Part shown: positions 1-7,100 of the stretch, piece after piece
Layout: every line of letters begins with the position of its first letter
How positions within the stretch are numbered: the first letter of the stretch is position 1
DNA from: HGM04593 sp045634365
GTDB taxonomy: Bacteria; Bacteroidota; Bacteroidia; Bacteroidales; Bacteroidaceae
Length of the DNA: 21,088 nucleotides
NCBI GenBank assembly: GCA_045634365.1
Contig: JAZRAC010000058.1
Location: 1-21,088, forward strand
Direction: 5' to 3'
Program-made: the position numbers and the translations under genes
Notes under the pieces: model-generated
What the model was told of the DNA's origin: nothing
Databases searched by the model: none
Seen by the model: the letters and a program-made list of their open reading frames with translations, nothing else

Positions 1-7
1 TGAGGTC

Positions 8-43
8 TGTGCCGGGCGTTTGGTTCTTTGCGCGACAAAGAAC
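8..43 (-). repeat. Palindromic repeat fragment, diverged and inverted relative to the block inside repeat copy A
   Basis: An 8-bp perfect inverted repeat, GTTCTTTG (23-30) and CAAAGAAC (36-43), surrounds a 5-base loop and is preceded by TGTGCCGG at 8-15. Read on the opposite strand the same order of parts occurs at 12714-12757: a 9-bp palindrome GTTCTTTTG/CAAAAGAAC, then an A-rich spacer, then CCGGCACA. The shared order and inverted orientation suggest two diverged members of one small repeat family. The function is unknown. The palindrome could also be a transcription terminator of a gene lying to the left of the window, since a short T run follows at 50-55. Confidence 0.5.
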
Positions 44-200
44 GTAAAAATTTTTGCCGATTGTGAGAATAGCCGAAAATAACACCGAGGATTTTAGAGC
101 AAATACATCTTTGGACTGATAATATTTTGCTTACTCCCCCCAACTTTTGCAGGTGAGCCCCATTTTACGTTGAGCCGATTGCGGTAGGTTGGACAAAAAT
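44..200. other. Non-coding stretch, nothing recognised
   Basis: I see no convincing reading frame, RNA or repeat here. The frame starting at base 2 stays open to a stop at 80-82 but resembles nothing and runs through the palindromic repeat. The octamer GCCGATTG occurs twice (56-63 and 174-181) without other symmetry around it. Confidence 0.5.
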
Positions 201-229
201 AAAAAAGAGAGAAGCGAACTTCTCTCTTT
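201..229 (-). terminator. Intrinsic terminator of tRNA-fMet
   Basis: Read on the minus strand, an 11-bp perfect stem (AAAGAGAGAAG with CTTCTCTCTTT; arms 219-229 and 204-214) closes a UUCG tetraloop and runs straight into a run of six U (206-201). It starts only three bases past the tRNA discriminator base, so the primary transcript has almost no 3' trailer before the hairpin. Confidence 0.9.
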
Positions 230-232
230 GAG

Positions 233-304
233 TAGCGGGGGAAGGGATCGAACCTCCGGCCTTTGGGTTATGAGCCCAACGAGCTACCACTGCTCCACCC
301 CGCG
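233..304 (-). tRNA. Initiator tRNA-fMet (anticodon CAU)
   Basis: The minus strand folds into a complete cloverleaf. The anticodon loop is CUCAUAA, giving anticodon CAU. The anticodon stem carries three consecutive G-C pairs (GGG/CCC) next to the loop, and position 1 is not Watson-Crick paired with position 72; both are hallmarks of an initiator rather than an elongator or an Ile-CAU tRNA. The mismatch here is C1-U72, where the common bacterial form is C1-A72. The T-loop is UUCGAUC and the discriminator base is A. The CCA end is not encoded. A promoter lies upstream (326-356) and a terminator follows directly (201-229), so it is a single-gene unit. Confidence 0.93.
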
Positions 305-325
305 GTGCGGTTTTTAAAACTGATG

Positions 326-356
326 CAAAGGTAAGGCCTTTTTCCCTAATAACCAA
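326..356 (-). promoter_or_regulatory. Bacteroidota-type promoter for tRNA-fMet
   Basis: On the minus strand a TTG (354-356) is followed by exactly 20 bases and then TACCTTTG (333-326), a full match to the -7 consensus TAnnTTTG. Transcription should begin around 319-321, roughly 15 bases before the tRNA 5' end. Confidence 0.8.
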
Positions 357-417
357 ATTTTATAGCAAAAATTTCGACACGCGCCGCAATTTTTATCCAT
401 TTTTAATACTTTTGATA

Positions 418-448
418 TTGCACAAGCGTGCAAAATAATCTACCTTTG
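418..448 (+). promoter_or_regulatory. Bacteroidota-type promoter for the tetR operon
   Basis: A TTG at 418-420, a 20-base spacer and TACCTTTG at 441-448 match the -33/-7 consensus. The start point should fall near 455, which lies inside the longest possible reading frame of the next gene and therefore rules out that frame's first ATG at 428. Confidence 0.8.
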
Positions 449-472
449 CAGCAGAAAAGATACTCATGCACA

Positions 473-1069
473 ATGGCTACAATAGACACAAGAGAGCATA
501 TTATAAAAGTGGCACGCAGGCTCTTTGCGAAACAAGGTATTGATAATATTACGATGAACGACATTGCAGTAGCAGCCAACCGCAGCCGTCGCACGGTATA
601 CACCTATTTTCAGAGCAAGGAAGAGCTACTCGAAGCCTCTATAGAAATGGAGGTAAAAAAAATATCGGCAGCAATCACAAAGGTTGCAGCATCGAACCTC
701 TCCCCCGACAAGAAGATTGTAAAACTGATATTCGTACGCCTGAACTCAACCCGTAGCATTGTAAGACGCAACAGCGGCCTTCACGCCGAATACTTTAATA
801 ATGTGTGGATTGTGGAGCACATTCGACGCACATTCGACGCACGCGAAATTGCACTCTTCCGCACAATCATTGCCGAAGGCAAGCAACAAGGCCTGTTCAC
901 CGTGGAGAGCCCCGACCTTACCGCACGCTTCCTTCACTTCTGCCTCAAAGGCATTGAAATACCCTTCATCAATGGCATTGTGAGCAAAAACAACGACGAT
1001 AAATTTGTTGAGCACTTTACCGAAAAAATCATTCTCAACGCACTTGGCCGTAACATCATAACCAGCTAA
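473..1069 (+). CDS. TetR/AcrR family transcriptional regulator
   Basis: A 198-residue DNA-binding regulator, normal size for the TetR family. The N-terminal TetR domain is clear: helix 1 with RRLFAKQG around residues 15-22, then the helix-turn-helix about 27-46 with TMNDIA, the recognition helix RSRRTVYTYF and the following SKEELL. The C-terminal half (about 60-198) is the variable ligand/dimer domain and gives no clue to the ligand. The frame extends upstream to an ATG at 428, but a promoter -7 box sits at 441-448, so I choose ATG 473. The gene is followed after 12 bases by the pseudouridine synthase gene, which probably shares its transcript. Members of this family usually repress nearby genes and often themselves. 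No clear palindromic operator is visible around 418-472, so the target is unknown. Confidence 0.9.
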   Translation: MATIDTREHIIKVARRLFAKQGIDNITMNDIAVAANRSRRTVYTYFQSKEELLEASIEMEVKKISAAITKVAASNLSPDKKIVKLIFVRLNSTRSIVRRNSGLHAEYFNNVWIVEHIRRTFDAREIALFRTIIAEGKQQGLFTVESPDLTARFLHFCLKGIEIPFINGIVSKNNDDKFVEHFTEKIILNALGRNIITS

Positions 1070-1081
1070 CGCCACCCACCG

Positions 1082-1750
1082 ATGAACGTTCTATACGAAG
1101 ACAACCACATAATAGCGGTAAACAAGGCCGCAGGAGAGATTGTGCAGGGTGACAAGACCGGCGACAAATCCTTGTGCGATGCAATGAAAGCCTATCTGAA
1201 AGAGAAATACGCAAAGCCTGGCAATGTATTTGTGGGGCTCCCCCATCGCCTCGACCGCCCCGTGAGCGGCGTAGTGGTGCTTGCAAAAACAAGCAAGGCA
1301 CTCGAAAGACTCAACGAAATGTTCCGCACGGGAGCCGTAAAAAAGATATACTGGGCAATAACCAAAGAACACCCCGCACAGCCCGAGGCAGAGCTTGAAT
1401 GCTGGATATACCGCAACGAAAAGATGAACAAGAGCTTCGCCTACCCCAAAGAGGTAAAAGGCTCAAAGAAAGCCCTTTTGCACTACCGCCACATAGCATC
1501 GTCGCAAAACTACAACCTTGTGGAAGTGGAGTTGAAAACCGGCCGCCACCACCAGATACGTTGCCAGCTTGCCTCCATAGGCTGCCCCATAAAAGGCGAC
1601 CTTAAATATGGCGCGAAACGCTCGAACCCCGACGGCAGCATCTCCCTGCACGCCCGCTACATTGAATTCATACACCCCGTGTCGAAAGAACTTATACAAA
1701 TAACCGCTCCCCTGCCCGCCGACAAGCTGTGGCACACATTCGGAGTGTAG
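1082..1750 (+). CDS. RluA-family RNA pseudouridine synthase
   Basis: A 222-residue enzyme that isomerises uridine to pseudouridine in RNA. The RluA-type catalytic motif HRLDRPVSG is at residues 55-63 with the catalytic aspartate at D58. Further family signatures are VYEDNHI-like MNVLYEDNHI at the start, VKKIYWAI in the middle and GRHHQIRCQLA near residue 155-165. There is no N-terminal S4 domain, so it is the short form, as in RluA or TruC rather than RluD or RsuA. Which RNA position it modifies cannot be told from the sequence. It lies 12 bases behind the TetR gene. The next gene is convergent, and the 108-base gap between them has no strong terminator hairpin. Confidence 0.93.
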   Translation: MNVLYEDNHIIAVNKAAGEIVQGDKTGDKSLCDAMKAYLKEKYAKPGNVFVGLPHRLDRPVSGVVVLAKTSKALERLNEMFRTGAVKKIYWAITKEHPAQPEAELECWIYRNEKMNKSFAYPKEVKGSKKALLHYRHIASSQNYNLVEVELKTGRHHQIRCQLASIGCPIKGDLKYGAKRSNPDGSISLHARYIEFIHPVSKELIQITAPLPADKLWHTFGV

Positions 1751-1858
1751 AAAAAACAGTATAAACAGCCGACAGCCATTCGGGAGCCATTCCCAAAAAA
1801 ACAAAAGACCTCTATCTGTCAACTATTTTTAGGGGAATACACCATCTTATTTATAAAT

Positions 1859-3109
1859 TCAAGAACCTCTTGACTCCTCCTTTTTAGCATAGCGCAGCAC
1901 CGATGCATTGCCGCGGCGGAACAGTTCACGTGCAGAGTTTCTCACCTCTTCGGCCGTGACGGCGCGGTAATTTTCAACCTCCTGCAAATGGAGGCGGGCA
2001 TCGCCGCGCAGCTCGGCAAGAGCAAGATTGTTCGACAAATTCTCGCCACCAAGATTGCGGAAATGAAATTCCGACTCGAAGCGGTTTTTCACCTTTTCGA
2101 GCTCCTCGGCAGGCACAATATGCTCTTTCAGTTCATCGAGCTGCGCCCAAATGGCAGCCTCGGCCTCGTCGAATGAGACTCCGGGGGCCACACGCGAGTA
2201 TATTGAAAAAAGGCCCGGATGCTCGCTGCCCGCTATAAAAGCATCTATCTTTGTAAAGAGGTGTTGCTCCTTCACAAGGCGTTGCATCAACCGCCCCGAA
2301 TAGCCGTTGGAGAGAATATCGGAAATAACATCGCAGGGGAAATAGTCGGGACTGCATCTGCCACCCATATGAAACACCATATAAAGGGCATTTTCGGGAA
2401 CGTTGCGCACCACTCTCTTTCGACGCATACGCTCTTGACGCGGCTCCTGTGGCAATTGCGGATGCATAAACCTCTTTGCGGGAATGTGACCGAACCACTT
2501 TTCGCTCCACTCAATCACCTGTTCAAAGGAAATATCACCCACCACTGCAAGCACCGCATTGTCGGGGGCATAGTAGCGATTATAGAACTTTCGTATCACC
2601 GAGGCGGGAACCTCGGCAATGTGAGAGAGCTTGCGCCCTATGGTGCACCAGCGATAGGGGTGCTTTTTAAATGCCATTGCCCGCAACAGATGGCTCACGT
2701 CGCCGTAGGGGCGATTAAGGTCGCCCTGCTTGAACTCCTCCATCACCACCTTGCGCTGTACATCAATCTTTTTTGCATTGAGCGAAATGTTACGCATACG
2801 GTCGGCCTCCATCCAAAAGGCAAGCTCGGCATTCTGCTTGGGGAGCGAGATATAATAGTTGGTAACATCGTTGGTGGTGTAGGCATTATTCTCGCCACCG
2901 GCCCGTTCCAACGGTTCGTCGAATGATGGCACGGTGGCCGTTCCCTCGAACATAAGATGTTCAAGCAGATGGGCAATGCCCGTGTACTCAAAATCCTCGT
3001 TTTTTGCCCCCACCGCATAGAGAGTATTCACATAGACCATCTGCGAGCCTGTGCTGCGGTGGTGCACAATGCGCAGGCCGTTGGCAAGCGTGGCTCTATT
3101 TATCTCCAT
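1859..3109 (-). CDS. M16-family zinc metallopeptidase (pitrilysin/MPP type)
   Basis: A 416-residue peptidase of the M16B size class. The inverted zinc motif HxxEH is intact as HLLEH at residues 47-51 (H47, H51 zinc ligands, E50 general base), and the third ligand is probably E125 in VVMEEF, 74 residues further on. RAGGENNAYTTNDVTNYY (about 69-86) is a conserved part of the family. The C-terminal half is the inactive-domain repeat, with a helix ending in the typical LEKVKNRFESEF. No signal peptide is visible, so it should be cytoplasmic unless exported by another route. Its start overlaps the end of the upstream cyclophilin gene by 14 bases, which implies cotranscription and possibly translational coupling. 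Only one M16 gene is present here, whereas many bacteria carry an active/inactive pair; a homodimer is likely. Substrate unknown. Confidence 0.93.
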   Translation of the reverse strand: MEINRATLANGLRIVHHRSTGSQMVYVNTLYAVGAKNEDFEYTGIAHLLEHLMFEGTATVPSFDEPLERAGGENNAYTTNDVTNYYISLPKQNAELAFWMEADRMRNISLNAKKIDVQRKVVMEEFKQGDLNRPYGDVSHLLRAMAFKKHPYRWCTIGRKLSHIAEVPASVIRKFYNRYYAPDNAVLAVVGDISFEQVIEWSEKWFGHIPAKRFMHPQLPQEPRQERMRRKRVVRNVPENALYMVFHMGGRCSPDYFPCDVISDILSNGYSGRLMQRLVKEQHLFTKIDAFIAGSEHPGLFSIYSRVAPGVSFDEAEAAIWAQLDELKEHIVPAEELEKVKNRFESEFHFRNLGGENLSNNLALAELRGDARLHLQEVENYRAVTAEEVRNSARELFRRGNASVLRYAKKEESRGS

Positions 3110-3977
3110 CGGGCAACAGGGTTACTTTTTTAATTACAACATCCTTCAACGGGCGCTCGTGTACATCAAAGTCGACAGCCGAAATTGCCTCCACAATCTC
3201 TATACCCTCGATAACCTCGCCAAAGACCGTATAGTAGCCATCAAGATGAAAGGCACCGCCATCCTCCTTGTAGCCGCGACGCTGCTCCTTTGTGTAGCTC
3301 CACTTTTTGCCCTCCATAGCCGAGTCGGTCTTCTCGCTGAACAGATGAATCATTTCATTAAGCTCGCGTTTCTTTGCGGCACTCTTCTTGCTCTCGGCAT
3401 ATAGTTTGTTTATTTTGTCGGCATACGGCTTTTGCAGGCTCTCGTACATAAGGCGGCGCAAGGTCTTATTATATTTAACCTCGTGTGCATCGAGATTTTT
3501 GTCGTACACTCTTTTGCCTGTGATTATATAGAATTGGCAGCCCGAAGAGGAAATTCCGGGTTTAAGGCTCGCCGCCGACAATGCTCCGCGCTTGTGCCAA
3601 CGTTTCTCAACATCAATCTCCATAGGGATATTATAGCTCACCTCGGTGGTTCCCAATTTCACGCCCTTTGCTGCGCCGCGCGATTTTGGGTCACCAGCCT
3701 GTATCATAAAGTTATGCGACACGCGGAAAAAGAGCTGCCCGTCGTAAAAACCATTTTTCACAAGGTTTACAAAATTCTGGCGATGCAGGGGAGCATCCTT
3801 GTAGAGTTTTATCTTAATATCGCCCATCGACGTCTGCATAAGCACATATTGGTCGCAATCGGGGCTGCTGTCGTTCAACTGCTTTATTCCAAACTCGGTG
3901 GTTACTTTATCGCCCTGCGGTGCCGAACAGGCGCACAAAAGAACAAAAGCCAAAAGAGGCAAATATATTTTACTCAT
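3096..3977 (-). CDS. Cyclophilin-type peptidyl-prolyl cis-trans isomerase, lipoprotein
   Basis: A 293-residue envelope foldase that catalyses cis-trans isomerisation of proline peptide bonds. The start MSKIYLPLLAFVLLCAC gives a lipoprotein signal peptide with the lipid-bearing cysteine at C17. The frame also allows ATG at 3996-3998, but the -7 box at 4011-4018 would leave that start with almost no leader and would spoil the signal peptide. Cyclophilin core motifs are present: MGDIKIKLY, FFRVSHNFMIQAGDP, HKRGALSAA, GCQFYI and, after an insertion, YYTVFGEVIEG. The insertion of about 85 mostly charged, helical residues between GCQFYI and YYTVFG separates the last strands of the fold and makes the protein much longer than a plain cyclophilin (about 165). 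It overlaps the M16 peptidase gene downstream by 14 bases. Confidence 0.92.
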   Translation of the reverse strand: MSKIYLPLLAFVLLCACSAPQGDKVTTEFGIKQLNDSSPDCDQYVLMQTSMGDIKIKLYKDAPLHRQNFVNLVKNGFYDGQLFFRVSHNFMIQAGDPKSRGAAKGVKLGTTEVSYNIPMEIDVEKRWHKRGALSAASLKPGISSSGCQFYIITGKRVYDKNLDAHEVKYNKTLRRLMYESLQKPYADKINKLYAESKKSAAKKRELNEMIHLFSEKTDSAMEGKKWSYTKEQRRGYKEDGGAFHLDGYYTVFGEVIEGIEIVEAISAVDFDVHERPLKDVVIKKVTLLPDGDK

Positions 3978-4010
3978 AATCGATAATTTATAATGCAAGC
4001 TATTTTAGTT

Positions 4011-4018
4011 CAAAAATA
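4011..4018 (-). promoter_or_regulatory. -7 promoter element for the cyclophilin-M16 operon
   Basis: On the minus strand TATTTTTG fits TAnnTTTG exactly. No TTG is found at the expected -33 distance. The predicted start point near 4004 leaves a leader of roughly 27 bases before the chosen ATG at 3977. Confidence 0.55.
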
Positions 4019-4156
4019 CACATATTTCATTAAAAAACCATTATCGGGAGATAAAACTTCGTAAAAAGCCTGCAATAGTAACATTGAATGTGTTTAAAAG
4101 AGATAAAAAGAGAAAAAAAGCAACGATAAAAAGGGCTGAAATAGCATTTTTTTTGA

Positions 4157-4164
4157 TTACTTTG
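4157..4164 (+). promoter_or_regulatory. Possible -7 element for tamB-tamL
   Basis: TTACTTTG followed by C differs from TAnnTTTG at one position and sits only 7 bases before the tamB ATG at 4172. If used, it would give a transcript with almost no 5' leader. No clear TTG lies 20 bases upstream. Confidence 0.4.
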
Positions 4165-4171
4165 CGCAAAT

Positions 4172-7100
4172 ATGGCAAAAGGCATAAAAATAGGACGATT
4201 AGCAAAGATTGCGACTATCATAATCGCAACCCCCATAGTAATACTATGGGGCCTTGCATTGCTTTTCTATCTGCCACCGGTGCAGAAATATGCCATAAAC
4301 AGAATAGAGAAGGCCGTTGCCGAGAGCAGCGATTTCAGAATAACCGTAGGCAGCATCGGGCTCTCGTTTCCCCTAAAACTTGCGGTGAGCGATTTTATTC
4401 TCACACAAATGGAAGATACAATCGTGAGAGGCGAAAAGGCTGCTGCAAGCGTGCGGCTGCTCCCGCTGCTGAAAGGGGTTGTGGAGGTCGATTATCTCTC
4501 ACTCGAAAATACACTTATAAACACGGGCGACCTTATAGATGGCACCAGAATAGATGGGTACATTGGTTATTTAAGAGCCGTGGCACGCAACATAAATCTT
4601 GTGACAGAGGAGGCCAATATAAAATATTTTAATCTGCACGATACAAATATCACCGTCGACATTGGCAGAAACGTACCGACGGAGAAAGACTCCCCCGACG
4701 CAAAGTGGATTATAGAACTGCAAAAAGGAAATATCGAAAATACGAAACTTGCCATAAACCTCCCCGACGACTCGCTGTTTTTAGGTACAAGCATAGAGAG
4801 GTTCGGCATTAAAGGGGTTACTGCCGATATTTTTACCAACAAATACACCATAGAAGAGGTGGGCATAGATGGCACCGCCGTTACATACAGGCAGGGGGGC
4901 ACAAGAAATATAGCCATTAACGAAATTGCCCTGCACGGCGAAAATATACTCTACGCCCACCCCCTGTATGCTGCCGAAATTGACAAGCTGACCTTTGCAC
5001 AGCCCGATGGAGTGACAATAACCGAAGGAAAAATAACCGCCACAGCCGGTGCCGACGGCATTGATATTCCGGCAATAACCATCAGGAGTGCCAACGGAAC
5101 ATATTTAGAGGGCGAGGCACAAATTCCGTTCAACATCACAATGGGGAGCAACAGCCCTGTGAGAGCCAATCTTGCCGCATATATCAACAAGCGGGACATA
5201 CACAACTTCCTCACCCCCGAGCAAGCCTCATCGCTCGCTTCACTCCCCGACTCCCTCCTCAACGGCAATATAACCATCGACGGAGCCATTGGAGATATTA
5301 ACATAGAGAGGGCAAGCATAGAGATTCCCACAATGGCCCAAGCAACCCTCCGCGGCAATATAAAAAACATTGCCGACAGCGCGAAGAGAGAGGCCTCGAT
5401 AACCCTCGACGGCCGGATATTGAATGCAGACAAAATAACGGGAAGCAAGAGCGACACCCCTGTCACCCCCTTAAAAATAGAGGGAGAAGCACGCCTGCAA
5501 AGGGATTTATGTTACACCGACATTGCCCTCACAGGCAAAGGCCGTGGAAAAATCACAGCATACTACGACACAAAAAGCAACATATACAACACAAAAATAT
5601 CGACCGAGGAACTGAATATAAAAGCAACAATACCGGCTGTTCCTCTCACAGGGCTCACAATGCAAGCAGCCCTGTCGGGGCAAGGAACAGACATTTTCAA
5701 TGCCGACACATACTACCAGCTTATAGCCGAGGTTGATAGCATAAATTACAACGACACGGCACTGAACGGTATAACATTGAGTGCCTTTCAAGCGAACTCC
5801 CTTGCCCTCCTTTCGGTACAATCTTATAGCCGCGACGCATCCTTCACACTCCTGTCGAGCAACCGCCTCGACAGCCTTAAAGTATCCACCGACACTAAAT
5901 TGGACATATACAACATAGACCTTGCCGCGCTAAAAATAGGAGAAAATGCCATAAGCGGCAGTGCAAACATTGCCATAAAAGGGAGCACCGACCTTAACGA
6001 AACACACAGCCTGAGCCTCACAGGCTCGGGAATAACCATAAACACTCCCCAAAAGAGATACACTCCGCGCACCCTTAATATAGAGTTTGCAACAGCCCCC
6101 GACGGCTCGCGCATCGACATTGAGAATGGCGACCTGATGCTCAATGGGGAAATTGCAAGCGGCTACACCCATCTGCTCAAACAGGCCGATAAACTGCAAA
6201 GCCTCGTTCAGAATGCAAGCCTGAAAAGGGACACAATGTACTATGCCACGGAATTTGAGAGATTGCTGCCTGCCGCAAGCATCAAATTCCACTGCCGACA
6301 GGAGAATCTGCTGGCCAATGCTCTCGCCATAAACAATATTAAATTCACCGACATTGAACTATCGGCCACCCTCGACACAATAAAGGGAATACGCCTGCAA
6401 GGAAAAGCCGACAACATCGCCACAGCCGACATTAAAGCCGACTCCATACGCGTGAGAATGCGACAGAATGGCGATAATATCACATTCTTCACACAAGCAC
6501 GCAACACCTCGAAAGAGAAGAAGGAGCAATACACTGCCACCATGCACGGCAACCTCAACAAGGACACCCTTAACACAAACATATTCTTCAAAGGCTACGA
6601 CGATGAGAGCAAGACAAGCATCGGCAGCACCACATATATAAAGCCACAGGAGTTGAGCATACATTTTGCACCGAAAGGCTATTTTATAGGCACTCCAATA
6701 ACCATAAACAGCGACAACCATATAACAATCGGGAAAAACCGCACCATAAGTGCCAACCTCGCAGCCACCGACAAGATAGGTGCAGGCCTGCACCTATACA
6801 CAATAGAGGATAGCACAGCCAAGCACGATATTACACTGGAACTATCGGATATTAACCTATCGACCCTCACAGGCACATTCCCCTACGCCCCCAACATAGC
6901 AGGAACCCTAAACTGCGACATACGCTACCGCAACGACGACAGGGGAGAAACATTCAGCGGGGATATTATATGCGACGGCATTGCATACGACGGCACATAC
7001 ATTGGCAACGAGATTGTGGAGGCCGTCTATCTGCCCAAGAAAGATGGCTCGCACTACCTTGCACTGCTTATGCACCACAACGACGAGGAGATTCTGAACC

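Noticed and set aside
428..472. Upstream extension of the TetR gene to the ATG at 428
   Set aside because: The promoter -7 box (441-448) lies inside it and the extra residues do not resemble a TetR N-terminus; ATG 473 fits.
1770..1801. Terminator between the pseudouridine synthase and M16 genes
   Set aside because: GGGA/TCCC followed by A-rich sequence forms only a 4-bp stem and has no T run on the plus strand.
2219..2926. Long plus-strand frame opposite the M16 peptidase gene
   Set aside because: It is the complement of a gene with an intact HxxEH motif; its translation is His-rich and low in complexity, as expected from a shadow frame.
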